This document shows, one piece after another, positions 14,301 through 27,514 of a DNA stretch of 64,000 bases (the stretch's first letter is position 1; each line of letters opens with the position of its first letter). A model generated the notes under the pieces. That model was not told where the DNA came from. It did not search any database and saw nothing but the letters and a program-made list of their open reading frames with translations. A program made the position numbers and the translations under genes. The stretch is from Theropithecus gelada (lineage: Eukaryota > Chordata > Mammalia > Primates > Cercopithecidae), in contig NC_037686.1 of the NCBI RefSeq assembly GCF_003255815.1, positions 56,083,888 through 56,147,887 on the forward strand. The letters are read 5' to 3'.

Positions 14301-14762
14301 CCCAGGCCTCAACACGTTTATAACCTGGAAGAGGAAGAAGGAAAAGTATAGCAAACATTTGTATATCAAAGTAATATCGAAGAGCATGTGACAAGGCCTG
14401 AAAAATGGCACAAAAAAAGGCTGAAAAGATGGTAAAGATTTAGAAATCAGCAGCGTCACTCCCAACAGGGACAGTTTCATCCTGAAGGTGAGACCAGATC
14501 TGGGCCTTAAGGGATGGAGAATTCTGATGGGAACAGAATACTCTGGGATGTAAAAACAGCAGGAAAAAGGTCCCCAGAGCAGAGAAGGCAGGGTGGGTTC
14601 AGAGCAAAGCAATCTTGCTAAGGAGTAGCAGGGAATGATGAAGAAAATGTCACACAGGTTGAAATGAAAGATGGAGAGAGGAACGTGAACAGCTGGACAA
14701 AAGGAAATGAAGACCACCTAGGAGAAGAGGAGCCTTAAAAAAAAAAAAAAAAAAAAAAAAAG

Positions 14763-15036
14763 TAATGGTAGCTCATGCCTACAATCCCAGCACTCTGGGA
14801 GGCCACGGCAGGTGGATCGCTTGAGGTCAGGAGTTCCAAGACCAGCCTGGCCAACATGGTGAAACCCTGCCTCTACTAAAAATACAAAAATTAGGCAGGC
14901 GTGTTGGTGCATGCCTGTAATCCTAACTACTTGAAAGGCTGAGGCAGGAGAATCGCTTGAGCCTGGGAAGCGGAGGTTGCAGTGAGCCAAGATGGCACTC
15001 AGTCTGGGTGACAGAGCGAGACTCCGCCTCAAAAAG
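14763..15036 (+). mobile_element. Alu lacking its first bases
   Basis: Starts within GGTAGCTCATGCCTACAATC directly after a 25-bp A-run and ends CAGAGCGAGACTCCGCCTC plus A-rich tail. Confidence 0.93.
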
Positions 15037-15039
15037 AAA

Positions 15040-18000
15040 AACAATCAGGGAAGAATTTTAATTAAATCATCACAAAGTATAAGATAAACTGGAGTGAGGA
15101 GAAACTAGAGCAGGTGAATGAATTCCCCTAGAGAAGAGTTAAGAAGGTGGTGGCAGCAAGACCAGTGTGGGAGAAATGGAGGGCAGAGAAGGATGCTGGG
15201 CTCAAAAACTTGAGCAGAAGCTGGAAGAATGCACCCTAGGTTTTGAGCCTGGGTGATCGGAATAGCGATGAGAGCAAGAAGAGAAACTGTTGAGTCCAAG
15301 AAAGGTTTTGGAGGGATGACGATGAGTTTAGTCCTGGATTAAATATTTTGATTATGTGTTTAATTTGAACTGCCAACAGGAAGTCCAGATAGAAAGGGTC
15401 ATCAGGAAATGGTATATAAGCAGAACTGGAATTTGCAGAAATACCCATTTGAGAATCAGCTGCATACAGACGATAAGGAAGCTATGGGGATGAAAAAGGT
15501 CCCGCGCAAGAGAATCAGGACAAAAAAAGAAAAAAAAAATAGTGAGACAGTGAGTCAAGACAGACAGTATTAAAGGAACTTCCCAACCATTTGCTCACCA
15601 TAAAAATGGAAATGAGGCGAGGTTTGTTCCCTTAGAACATGTTTTTCATAGCAAAGGAGAATTCATTCCTGAAACTGGTTTTTATCTTGAGCTAAAGAAA
15701 ACACCTTAACATTTCATTCATAGTAAGGACCATCACAGTAATCCTGTGTGACAAAGCTCAGGATAAACGCCATGGCAGGAATTTCACTTGAATGAAATAG
15801 CAGGATGCAAGGAGGGAAACAGGAGCCCTTGCTTTGGGAAGATCTCCTTTCATGGACTCAGTTCAGGCTTCACTCAGCAGGAAAAAAATCTGCAAGGCTT
15901 AAATAAGTACTTCTATTTGGTAGAAGGCAATGGAAATGAATAACCTAATTCATTTAATCTGCAGTTGCCACAGATACAAAAACAAGAGAAGATATGAGCA
16001 CTGTGTGGGCCGAATGTTTCTTTCCTACTCCCACCCTCATCCCACCCGGCCCTTTTTCCCAGGTCATTATCAACATATTTCAAAAGCCTCCGAGATGTTG
16101 ATAAAGCAGCTCACCATCTGCGAACTCCTCCTCCACAGAAGAGTGATAGGTCTCAAGAACAAACCTTCCTACCTTAGCATGGAACAAAAGCCTGACTTCG
16201 ACACCCGGCACCCACAGCTGTTTTCCACGAATAGAAAGAACACAGCCAACCCAACTGGCTCTTTGAAGGTACGCCATCCTTTTCCTGTGGCCTAATTTAT
16301 GCTGCAGATTGAAAAGTGCAAAAAAGCAAAAAATGGATAAGGTTTTCACAAGTTACTTAGTAGACGCTGATTTTCTTCCTATATCAAATGCTTGAGGCGT
16401 ATATGATTGGTTTGCATTTCTCTGTATTTGTCAAAAGAATCTCTAAATTGTTCCCCAAATGAATTATTATTTTGACTGGGGACACTGAAGTTCATGGTTA
16501 TTTTTAAAAACTACATTTTGCCAAAAGTTATCACTCTTCTTACCAAGGATTCACAATACAGTGTTGATGAGAATGCGACCTAGTTGGACAGCTACCTTCA
16601 GATATGCCTCATGCCCTTCAACAGGTCATCATTTGCACTAGAAACCAATACTCATCAAGTGTCAACAGGTCCACAGCCCCATCCTGGGGATCATTCAGAG
16701 GAAGTTAAACACAAGAGTTTGCAATTTAAACCAAAGCGTACCATCCCAATCTGTAAAAGATTCAGGAACACATGAAAGAGTACAAAGATAAAGCAAACAG
16801 CCTTGAATTACTTAGTTTAGTTGGAACTATTTTTGTCACACTATCAACCAAGGCCCTGGAGTACTCATGAGTATTTCTTTTTTTTTTCTCAATAAAGTGG
16901 GAAAAAATGCTGAAAGAATTTTTTAGATATATTCCTTTCTCATGTTGGAAAGATAATCTTACTGAAACAAGCATGGAATCTAGCTTATGTCTCCTTTCCT
17001 ATTCTTAGAATCCTAAACAAAGAAATGAATGTCTAGAAGGTGGTTTGGGTAAACAGTTAGAAGATTCCCATGGGAAGTAAGTTAAATTAGAGTCCAAGAA
17101 GGCTAGAACCCACTTTATATCTCCTGGGATCACAGGAGAGCTAGGTGATATGAGAAAGGGCCAGTGATGTGGACAGATCATGAAAGTGACAGCAAAGACA
17201 GTCCAGGTAAGACCTAGTGAATGACTTAATAGATCAACTGGAGTGGTTTTAGTGGGTAGGTTTGCATGTTTCTAATGACACTGAAACCTACAAAATAGTT
17301 CATTGGCTTTCAGAAAAATACTGGAAGGATTTATCACAAACTCCTAGCCCCAGCCAACCCCAGTGCAAAAAAAAAAAAAAAAGTCATGCCCAATCCTTCA
17401 AAAGATTCATATGTGCAGGGTTATTACTCTAGGCATCCGCTTGCCTGGGACCATCCTGGCCTACCCTATTGTCCCAGTATAATGATTAATAACAAGTGTC
17501 TCAGCTTGGATGAGACATTTTATGGTCATCCTAGATATGAAAGAATGGCAATCTAATAGGTTAATGAACATCAAGACAAAACACCTTTAGAAAGGCTTTC
17601 CTTTCTAATTGTGGTTCCAGACTATACAGCGCACTCACCCATACCATACTAGCTGGGACTTGCACTCTAGTAATAGAAAGGGAGGCTTGCACACAGAAGG
17701 AAATGGGTTCGTATGTGGCACCACCCAGGTGCTCAGCAAATGGACAGCAAAGAAACGGTCTTTGAAGAAAGGCAAAGAAAGAACCCTCTTCACCAATGTC
17801 TTGAATGAATGGTTCTTCAGCCATGACACATCGTACTGAGGAATGGCTTAACAGTTCTCCTTGATTTTGGGGGTGAAACAAGTATGGGGGTAAAGAGCAT
17901 CAGGAAGGCTCCTGCTGCAGGAAACCCTGCGAAGAAAGTGCTGAAGAAAGCGCTCTCCCACCACGCATTAGGGAAGGAGCTCAGGAGCTGTCTGCCAACT

Positions 18001-19530
18001 GCAGCAGGCACAGGCCCAGAGACAGAAGATTTCTGTGGTCTGGGTACCCTTCCTCCCGCTGCAGGTTATGAGTAATAATAGCGACGGCTCTCATGGCACA
18101 ACCTGGTGGCCGCTGGACCCTCACTTTGGTTGGAGGGTGCGTCCCCACAGGGGAAGTTCAGAAGAGCCAAGCTGGGCTCTGCGCTTCATGCAACGTGCAA
18201 GATGTGCACCAAGACGACCTCACCCCTGGCTGGACTCAGCCCCAGGACAACACTCCCACCCCGCAGAGCCCAGCCAGGTTCTCCGTGGCCCCAAGATAGC
18301 ACACAAGCAGCTGGGATGGGAAAACAAGGTTTAGTAATATGAAACCAAAATACTCCTCCAGCGTGACTGCACTGCCCAGGATGAAATTCTCTCTAATTCC
18401 ACTGAACATCTTAAACCAAAACATATTCAAAGCCTGAACATCAGCAGCGCTCGTACTTCTCTTTTTTGGGGCTGTGAAGGGAGGGTGGAGTGCTGCAACA
18501 GAATAACAATTTTCAGCATAGGAAAATCCCCAATATGCAGGTTGTCACCTGCTTGATCTATTTTCCTACCAACCAAGTTAAACAATCACCAACAGTTCTC
18601 TATAAGATATCTTCCACTGAGATTAAAGGAATGACCAGCAAGAAACTGCGTATGTGTTGAGGTAGCGTGAGTGTGGGTTTTCAAATGGGTACATTCCTGG
18701 AAGACGGGACAGCAGGCTCTGAGGAGGCAGCTTTGGGAAAGAGACTGGGGTGTCCAGAGGACCCTGCATATCCGTAATACTCACATATGAGTGCTTGTTC
18801 AGGGGCTGGGGGGAGAATAGTACATATAGAAATATCGTAACTAGTTTTCTCTAGTAAATACACCAAAACAAAGGAAAATGGGATCAAAGTATAGCCAGCA
18901 ACGTGAAAAGTCTCATTTCAAAATCTAAAGTAAGATTTCAAAATAGAACATGGTTTAATAGAGTATGTAAATTTATGGAAACACTTCCTTACCCGGCTCC
19001 TGATCTTTCATGGGTACCTATCATGCAACAGTTCAGCTTTAAAGCTTTTTTAGGAACCAGCTGGCTACCAGAGATCTTCACTCCTGTGCTTTTCTCTCTC
19101 CCTCTCTCTTTTTTTTTGCAAACCTAGCATCTCCTTTCCATGCGATGCACTATGCTTGGAGCTGGCACAGCAAAAGCCTGTCATTCTTAAAACATGAAGA
19201 GAATAATTCAGCGCCTTATTTTGTGATCACAGAGAATGCAATTAATACTTTGGCTGCCTTGGTATGTAGACCAAACCTTCTGCCACAGTGTTTTACAGTG
19301 CTGTTGTCCAGGGCAGCTCTGCCAATCCTTTCATTCCAACAGAAACGATGCCAGACTTCTCAGTGCTAAGCAAAGTATAATGAGGCGGAAGAGGTGGCTG
19401 GAGCCCTCAGTGAGGGAATGTGCTCCTGGGGTGATTCTCTACAAAATACAAAGCTATCCCAAGATCCAACGGCTTTTGTCTCCCTGCATTTACGAAACCC
19501 AATTAAAATAAATTCTTTAAAAAGAAAAAG
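15040..19530. other. intronic stretch, nothing recognised
   Basis: No gene or clear repeat family seen; several short frames without domains. Confidence 0.45.
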
Positions 19531-19536
19531 TAGTTA

Positions 19537-19834
19537 GGCTGGGCGGGGTGGCTCACACCTGTAACCCCTGCACTTTGGGAGGCCAAGGCTGGTGGATCAT
19601 TTGAGGTAAGGAATTCAAGACTAGCCTGGCCAACATGGTGAAACCCTGTCTCTACTAAAAACACAAAAAATTAGCTGGGCATGGTGGCACACACCTGTAG
19701 TTCCAGCTACTCAGGAGGTTGAGGCAGGAGAATCACTTGAACCTGGGAGGCTGAGGTTGCAGTGAGCCGAGATCAAACCACTGCACTCCAGCCTGGGCGA
19801 CAGAGTGAGACGCAAAAGCAAAAAAAAAAAAAAA
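19537..19834 (+). mobile_element. Alu, full length
   Basis: GGCTGGGCGGGGTGG head through both arms to A15 tail; flanked by GTAGTTA on both sides. Confidence 0.95.
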
Positions 19835-20024
19835 GGTAGTTAAATTCTTATGTCATTCATCCATGGTCCAAAAGCTTTTTAATTCATAGAAGGTATAAGA
19901 CAGGGAAAATGGTTCTAAACTGAGAACACACAGTGATTTACTAAACCATATGAGCAATGTGAGAGAATAACTATCTGTGTAACACTAGACTCTGAAGACA
20001 GGAGATAAGAAATAATTATAATTC

Positions 20025-20326
20025 GGCTGGGTGCGGTGGCTCACACCTGTAATCCCAGAACTTTGGGAGGCTGAGGTGGGTGGATCATGAGGTCAAGACC
20101 AGCCTGGCCAAGATGGTAAAACTGCCATCTCTACTAAAAATAAAAAAATAATAATAATAAGCCGGGAATGGTGGTGAGTGCCTATAGTCCCAGCTACTCA
20201 GGAGGCTGGGGCAGAGAACTGCTTGAACCTGAGAGGCGGAGATTGCAGTGAGCAGAGATTGCGCCACTGCACTCCAGCCTGGGTGACAGAGCGAGACTCC
20301 GTCTCAAAAATAAAAAATAAAAAAAT
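20025..20326 (+). mobile_element. Alu, full length
   Basis: GGCTGGGTGCGG head, linker expanded as AATAATAATAA, right arm ending CGAGACTCCGTCTC; ATTC-type flanks. Confidence 0.95.
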
Positions 20327-20639
20327 TCTAATTCATAGAAAGTGTAGGGACAAGGAGAACAGAGAGAACCAAGAAAGACAAGTAGGTATACACGTTTTTA
20401 CATATTATACTACAATATGTAAAATATGTATGTATTGGCTGTAGTTGCAAAGAAATCCTAGACCCCACCTGTGTCTGTCAAGGGCCAAGTGAATGGTCCA
20501 GGCCAATGATCTCATTTACCATAGACCCCAAAGTCCCCAGCACATCAGACAGCAGAAAGAGCAGCAGTGAGAAGCAGAACTTTTATACCATCATTGATAG
20601 CTTATTAATACGATTCTTGCTGATTCTCTGGCCTTCGAA

Positions 20640-20800
20640 ACTCATAGAATCACAAAATGTTAGTGAAGGACCCTCTAACTCAACTCCCCCATTTGCAGAT
20701 GAAGAAATGAAAGCTCAGAAGAGTAGGACATGCCCAAACAGCAAGTGCCTGGTGGGTCAGAAGAATACAACGCAAGGCCCCTTGCCCTAAATGCCCTACA
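20640..20800 (-). mobile_element. possible MIR-type fragment, antisense
   Basis: CCATTTGCAGATGAAGAAATGAAAGCTCAG resembles the antisense MIR motif for 'cctcagtttcctcatctgta'. Weak. Confidence 0.4.
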
Positions 20801-21404
20801 CAGCTCTCCCCCATATCCACCTCCTCTTTTTGATCATTTCTCTCTTCTTCCTTAGAACTGCACCTCCCCATCCTTTCTCCTAAGCCATCCCCAATGCTGG
20901 GTGGCTCCCTGGGTCAGATCCCTTGCCTCTTTGGTCCAGGGTACCTGCTTTGTCCTTCCATCCCTCAAGGACTAAAGCCCAGTCTCAAGATTTTCTGACA
21001 GGTGGGATCCACCAACTTTGCTTCATGCTGCAAGGAATTTGCCCTAACAGTAGTGGACTCCCAACAGAAGAAAATGCCCCCTGCTTGTGACCCTGACCTT
21101 CCCCAGTGGGCCTCAAAATTCAGCAAGTCTTACCTTTACACTGAATATCCGCCACAGGCTTTGATTACTTTTATTAGCCAGCTGCAGGACATGTTTGTGT
21201 GTATTTACGTACACATGCACACAGAAATACTTCTAAGTGGGCTGTGTTCTATCCTCTTTGGTACAGAAATAAAAGTAAGTATTTCTGTGCATAAATTTTA
21301 GTATATTTCTAATAGGCACTGGAATAGAAGTCAAAAGTTCTATTTACAACCTTCCCAACCCAGCTGTAATGGGCCAGGCTGGCAAGAGTTAGAAACTACT
21401 GAAG

Positions 21405-21708
21405 TCCTTTTTTTGAGACAAGGTCTCACTCTGTCACCCGGGCTGGAATGGAATGGAGTGGCACAATCATGGCTCACTGCAGCCTCAACCTCCCATCTCA
21501 GCCTCAAGGGACCCTCCCATCTCCGACTCCCAAGCAGCTGAAACTACAGGCACACACCACCATGACTGGCTTAATTGTTTTGTGTTTTGTAGAGGCAGGG
21601 TTTTGCCAAGTTGCTCAAGCTAGTCTTGAACACCTGGGCTCAAGTGATCCTCCCGTCTCGGCCTCCGACAGTGCTGGGATTATAGGCATGAACCACCACG
21701 TCCACCCA
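21405..21708 (-). mobile_element. Alu, diverged, with 10-bp target duplication
   Basis: Antisense Alu from a T7 tail to the head; AGAAACTACT occurs immediately before (21391-21400) and after (21709-) the element. Confidence 0.92.
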
Positions 21709-22035
21709 GAAACTACTAAAATTTTATTCCTGGCTTAAATCTTAGGGCAGGCTGGCAACAGTGACCTCTTACACTTCACCATGCTCACCTGTAAAAGTAT
21801 GGCGAGGCCTTCCCCGCCCAGCTCAGCAGACTGACAATGGGAGCCACAAGAACGTGAATATGAATGGACTTTAAAAAGGCTTACACAACTGTAGTTCATC
21901 TGCAGAAAAAACGAAAGGTCTTTCTATCCTCCTATACAGTAATATCCAACTATGGAAATAAAAAGGTAACCACATTGTGCAATAAATGGTTACCAATCTA
22001 GACCAGTGCTATACAAAAGAAATATAATGGGAATC

Positions 22036-22252
22036 AGCCGGGCGCAGTGGCTCACGCCTGTAATCCCAGCACTTTGGGAGGCCAAGGTGGGTGGATCATG
22101 AGGTCAGGAGATGGAGACCATCCTGGCTAATACGGTGAAACCCCGTCTCTACTAAAAATACAAAAAATTAGCTGGGCGTGGTGGCCGAGATCGCACCACT
22201 GCACTCCAGCCTGGGCGACAGAGCAAGACTCCGTCTCAAAAAAAAAAAAAAG
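22036..22252 (+). mobile_element. Alu with right-arm deletion
   Basis: Head AGCCGGGCGCAGTGG, jumps from GCTGGGCGTGGTGG to CCGAGATCGCACCACTGC; flanked by AGAAATATAATGGGAA duplications. Confidence 0.94.
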
Positions 22253-22259
22253 AAAGAAA

Positions 22260-24000
22260 TATAATGGGAACCACATATGTAATTTTAAATTTTCTGGCGG
22301 TCATATTTAATATATTTTATTAAATTAATACAACCAAAATATTATCACTTCAACACAAAATTAATATAAAAATTACTGATAAAATATTTTGCATTCATTT
22401 ATTCATCATACTACCTCTTTGAAATCTAGTAAACCTGGTGTGTATTTTACACTCCAATCGCATCTCAATTTAGATTAGCCACATTACATGAGCCTGGCAG
22501 CCACAGGTGGCCAGTGGCTGCCACAGCCACGGCACTGGAGAGGGCGGGAGTAGATTTTAGACACAATGTTATGGTGTCACACCTTGGTGGCACAGAGCAG
22601 CCTTTTCCCAGTGCCTAGCACAGTGCCTTTTAGTGACTAAACGACCAATCAATATGTGTGGGATGAGTAAATGTTTGGATATATACTGTGATCACAGAAA
22701 ATCTGTGAGATAAGAGGAAGAATAAAGGACTTTTTGAAAAAGCATTAGTCTGTGTTGACCTTTTCCTGTTCCCAAAACACAGAAGTCTTGGCTCGCGGAC
22801 TGCCAAAGGGAAAGCCGCTGCTCATAATGAAATTCCAGGCGTGGCATCAGCTGACGGGCTTCCTTTGCAAGCCACCTTGAACCTGCCTCTCTGTGGACTT
22901 TCCTGGCCTCTCAAGCGGCTGCTTCTAAAAGCCCAGGAACCCTGCTGAAAACAGATGAGCACGTGTCCCTGGGATCTGTATTCCTGTGAAATCATTTGCA
23001 TTCTGTTAGGCAAATTTGCATAAAATTGAAGCCAAGAGAGCTTGGCTGGGTTTCCAAGCCGGCTCTCTCTCTCCGTGCTGCTATGGCCACCAGTATTTAT
23101 CACCATTTACCAGGGTGGTCGAGCAAGACAGACCCCCAATTAGAATCGGCATACAAATGGAATCTCTTCCCTATGCTGACATGAAAATCAGCGTCCCCTG
23201 GGGTAAATGAGTGAAGGAACTCCGAGCTGTAATCTGGCTGCCGCGTCCTTTGTTATGACAAGAGTTTATTTTACGCGACTCTGACCTATGGCTTGAAAAC
23301 ACAGCTTCAGTTGTGGATGTAATGATCCAGAACAGCACACACACCTGAATGCCAAGGAGCTCAGATTCTGGCCCATGGGCCATCTGGGAAACCAAACTCA
23401 CCACCCTTCATTCCAGAAAGCCAAGGGCTTCGACTCCTAAAGCAAGGCTTACCCTTAAGGGCCTCTCCTCCTTTTAGCTAGCTATGTTGAGGGCAAACTC
23501 CAGGCAAGGTGCAAACAGCTACCCCTAAATGCACACACTCATCCCTTCCTTTGGGCCACAGGACAAAAGTCAAATCACAGTGACGCCCAACCTACCCATG
23601 GCCAAGGGAACAAGGTAAATTACACAACAGAGAAGGACAAAGGTGGAAGGAAAAATACACAGAAAACAATGCAATGCTATTTTATATTTTGTTATTTTTA
23701 TCTCAACTGCCTCTCTCTTTCTAGGACTATTCCCCAGAGAAATTCCATTTTCATTACAAAACTAGTGTCTTATGCCAGGGAAAAGGCTGCGGAGCTGTTA
23801 TCATTGCCATTGTTATTTCTACTAAGGTCATCTCAGATGGCATGTCTACGTGAGATAAATGGTTTCCTAAACAGGCTTCTCTGCATCCTGCCACCACTTA
23901 GGTTTGCCCCGAGTCATCACTTCTGGGGCCTTGAAAGCAGCAGCCTCCTGGAAGGCTCAAAAGCTGGGCAGCAGCAGAGCATCAGAATTAAGGGCACCAA
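22260..24000. other. intronic stretch, nothing recognised
   Basis: No gene or clear repeat seen; part near 22980-23300 is less repeat-like but no function can be assigned. Confidence 0.4.
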
Positions 24001-24002
24001 GT

Positions 24003-24225
24003 ACTCCGAAACTCTGGGTTCAAATTCCAGCCCAGCCACCCAAACAGCCGTAATGCGTCCCGTCTGCAAGCCTCAGTGTTCTCATCTGCAAGACAAGGAC
24101 AAAAACACCACCGCCTCCCAGTACTGTTGTAAGAAAGAAATGCACGAAGAGCGATAGAACGTTTAGAAAGCACTGGGCAAAGTACAGGCCATGTGAACCT
24201 CTGCTTTATCACTGTCATGAGTATA
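24003..24225 (+). mobile_element. MIR
   Basis: CTGGGTTCAAATTCCAGCCC, then CCTCAGTGTTCTCATCTGCA, typical of the MIR body. Confidence 0.75.
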
Positions 24226-24394
24226 GCTGGGGTGTCACTTTAACACTTGCTAGTACTGTTCGTCATGTGTGCCCAGCTGCCCGTCCATTCATTCACTCAA
24301 TCAATACTATTGAGCTTCTACTATGTGCTTGCCTTGCGCTAAGCACTGAGTATTCAGCGATGATCAACTGTGCACAATCTTGTTGATTCTACCT

Positions 24395-25045
24395 TAGAAC
24401 ACCTTTTCAGGTAGTCCCTTCCTGGCAGTTCCTACTGCCCATGCCTCGGGGCAGCTGCCCAGCACCTTCACTTGGGCACCTGACCCCACCTTCCCATCTG
24501 CCCTCCTTGCTGCCCTCACTGCCACCAACACACTGCTGCCAGCAGTGTTTTCATCAACAAAAAAATCCAGCCATGTCACTTACTATCCTGCTAGAAACCT
24601 TTACTGGCATTCCACTGCAGGAAAGATCTAATCAAACTCCTTAGTGGGGCACACAGAGCTTTGGAGAGCAAGCCTCCACTATCTTCCCGCTTCACCCCCT
24701 TCCATCCCATCCCCAACTGCCTCTCTTCTGGTCACTCTGGCCTTTTTGCCATTCCCAAGCTTGGCAGGCCCTTCAAATACTCTGCTTATTTGCATATGGT
24801 ACCCTTTCACATTCTCCAGAGAGCAAGATCTCTTTTTTTTTTTTTGAACAAACTCTTACGTATCCTTCAAGCCCAGGCCAAATGGCACCTTCTCTGTGAA
24901 ACCATCCTTAACTTTCCCAGGAAAAAAACTCACTGGACTGTAATAAATCTGTTTGTGTGTCTGTTTCCCCAGGAGACTGTCCCCCCCAAGGCCAGAGATC
25001 ATGTCCAGAAACCCAGTAGGCACAAAGAATGTGGAACAAACAAAT
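24395..25045 (+). mobile_element. L2 fragment
   Basis: Includes CTAGAAACCTTTACTGGCAT, TCCTTCAAGCCCAGGCCAAATG, CTCTGTGAAACCATCCTTAA and CAGAGATCATGTCC, in L2 order. A T-run interrupts it at 24832-24845. Confidence 0.75.
24823..24901 (+). repeat. short inverted duplication, left arm in an L2
   Basis: A segment from GCAAGATCTC through a T-run to CTTCTCTGTGAA has an inverted partner at about 25396-25515. Here it is continuous with L2 sequence on both sides, so this is the likely source. Confidence 0.85.
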
Positions 25046-25395
25046 GACCACGTTTCATTGTACAGTGGTTTCAAAATGAAGTCAGGAGGCAGAGTTGAGG
25101 CTGCAAAGCAGCTCCTCACAAAAACCACTCTATGCATCCTGCAGCGGGGGAGCTGGCTCTTCTAAATATGTGTACCACTTAATTTATGCACAGACAGAAT
25201 AATTTAGATGCAGTAAGGCAGCAAAAACTCCCCCCAGAAATTACATCCCTATCCACTTGAGTCAAGGTCCTAATTCTCTACTCTAGAAAGGGAGGTAGGA
25301 GATGAAAAAGAATGAAACAAGTCAGCAAATGCCCCTGAAGGTCTCTTTGCCTATTGAACACACAGACACACACACACACACATATGTATATATTC

Positions 25396-25453
25396 ACAGA
25401 GAAGGTGCCATTTGGCCTGGGCTTGAAGGATATGTAAGAGTTTGTTAAAAAAA

Positions 25454-25485
<32 letters not shown>

Positions 25486-25515
25486 AGAAAAAACAAAAAA
25501 GAAGGAGATCTTGTG
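25396..25515 (-). repeat. short inverted duplication, right arm beside the gap
   Basis: TTCACAGAGAAGGTGCCATT onward is the reverse complement of 24842-24901 with about one substitution, followed by an expanded A/GAA tract and GAGATCTTG. It is flanked by a CA repeat on one side and by (TC)n and Ns on the other. Confidence 0.85.
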
Positions 25516-25534
25516 CGTTATCTCTCTCTCTCTC

Positions 25535-25600
25535 NNNNNNNNNNNNNNNNNNNNNNNNNNNNNNNNNNNNNNNNNNNNNNNNNNNNNNNNNNNNNNNNNN
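25535..25600. other. assembly gap (66 N)
   Basis: Run of 66 unknown bases between (TC)n and (CT)n/(TA)n. True length and content are unknown. Confidence 1.

Positions 25601-25645
<45 letters not shown>
25601..25645. repeat. (TA)n microsatellite
   Basis: CTCTC followed by about 38 bp of alternating TA at the right edge of the gap. Confidence 0.95.
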
Positions 25646-25646
<1 letters not shown>

Positions 25647-26149
25647 CTTTGATATTTCTGGGCTTCCTCTCTTTCACTACAGTCTGGACTGAATCATTTC
25701 ACATAAGTAAATTTTTCAGATGACTGAAGCCTAAACTTTTAAAAAATTTTAACCATTTGGAACAGAGATATTTCTGCAACTTACTACCCACTTTCCCTGA
25801 ACTCTTTGACTCTCCCTACAGAAAATAACTCTGTCTTGATGACTCAGTGGCATCATTAGGAATCACTAAGATCATCCTGTGCTACGATCCAGTGAGAACT
25901 CCAGGAGCCATAGCGATCTTTGTGACTGCCCCACACAGAAGAGCCTCAGAAACTCCTGAGCTGGTTTTAAAAGCATTTTTGTCTTCTTCCTTGCTGTCAG
26001 ACTCTAAAATAATCCTTTGAATAATTTACAGGCTTCCATTACCTCCTCTGTCAGGTCAATTCTAATTTAATATATTTGCTGTTTCTATTGGCTGGCGGGG
26101 GCGGCGGGGTGGTAAATGATAACCAATTTTGTGAGAAAATTGACTTTTA

Positions 26150-26570
26150 AAAAAGCGAATGGTATGGAATATTATTCAGCCTTAAAAAGGAATGAAATTC
26201 TGACGCATGCCACGACATGGATGAACTCTGAAAATATGTTAAATAAAACAAGCTAGACACAAAAGGACAAATATTGTCTGATTCCACTTATGGGAAGAAG
26301 CAAATTCTTCCTCGAAGAGTCAAATTTATAGAGACAGAAAATAGAATAGTGGCTACCCAGGACTGGGGTGAAAAAGAAATAGGGAGTTAATAGTTTAATG
26401 GGTAGAGTTTCCATTTGGAATGATGAACAAGTGCTGGAAACAGATGGCAGTCATAGCTTACATAACAATGGTCTATGTAACCAAGTAAATGTGCCGAAGG
26501 ACACTGAACTATACATTTAAAATTGGTTGAAATGGTAAATTGTACGTATATTTTAACTCACACACACACC
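26150..26570 (+). mobile_element. L1M 3' fragment
   Basis: GGAATATTATTCAGCCTTAA, ACATGGATGAACTCTGAAAA and ATGGTAAATTGTACGTATAT are L1M ORF2 end/3'UTR landmarks. Confidence 0.88.
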
Positions 26571-27192
26571 ACATACATACATACATATGCATATTTATAC
26601 GGATGTATTTTTACATGAACTGGTTGAGAAGGGTGGCTGAGCTCTTACGAGCAATGGGTACAAACTTTAGCATATGAACTTCGTGACATCCCTCTGCACA
26701 GAAGGCGCTGAAATGACATCCTAGTTCCTAGTTGTGATTCACACCATCATCAAGAAACAATAATCTCTGAAGGTGCTAATGTATTTTGCAGTCATAAGGA
26801 TCTTTTACTCACGAATTACAATACTGGTGACAAACAGGCACTCCAAGCTTCTGGGAGAACGTTATGAATAATCCCAAAGAGAACTGAGCTCCAGAAGGGG
26901 CGGGGCTTTGTCCTTTTCACACGGGAAACCAGTGCGCCTGTCCAGGGCACAGAGTCCAAATCTGCTCTTCCCTTCTCCTGAGATCAAACTCTAGAACTAA
27001 GAGGCCACATGTAAAGCTGTTAAAGTAACAAAAATACTGATTATCTGAATTCATTAGGATCTTAAGGATACGTAAAAACTACATAAAGCAGTCTTTTAAA
27101 TATTACAATGTTGGGTTATGGCTTATAAATGAAACATTTTAGGTGATATTGGACCAGTATTTTTAAAGCAGTCTGGTCTATAAAAGAGAGGA

Positions 27193-27500
27193 GGCCAGGT
27201 GCGGTGGCTCACGCCTGTAATCTCAGCACTTTGCGGGGGAGGCCGAGGCGGGTAGATCATCTGAGGTCAGGAGTTCGAGGCCAGCCTGGCCAACATGATG
27301 AAATCCAGTCTCTACTAAAAAAAAAAATACAAAAATATTAGCCGGTGTGGTGGCGGGCGCCTGTAATCCCAGCTACTCAGGAGGCCGAGGCAGGAGAATC
27401 GCTTGAACCCGGGAGGCGGAGGTTGCAGTGAGCCTGGACTGCACCACTGCACTCCAGCCTGGGCAACAAGAGTGAAACTCCGTCTCAAAGAAAAAGAGAG
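27193..27500 (+). mobile_element. Alu, full length
   Basis: GGCCAGGTGCGGTGGCTCAC head; right arm ends GTGAAACTCCGTCTC then an A/GA-rich tail. Confidence 0.95.
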
Positions 27501-27514
27501 AGAAAGAGAGAGAG

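Noticed and set aside
14718..15044. Protein-like frames in Alu elements (also 21448, 35675, 59166, 61014, 62153)
   Set aside because: Well known Alu translation products, not genes.
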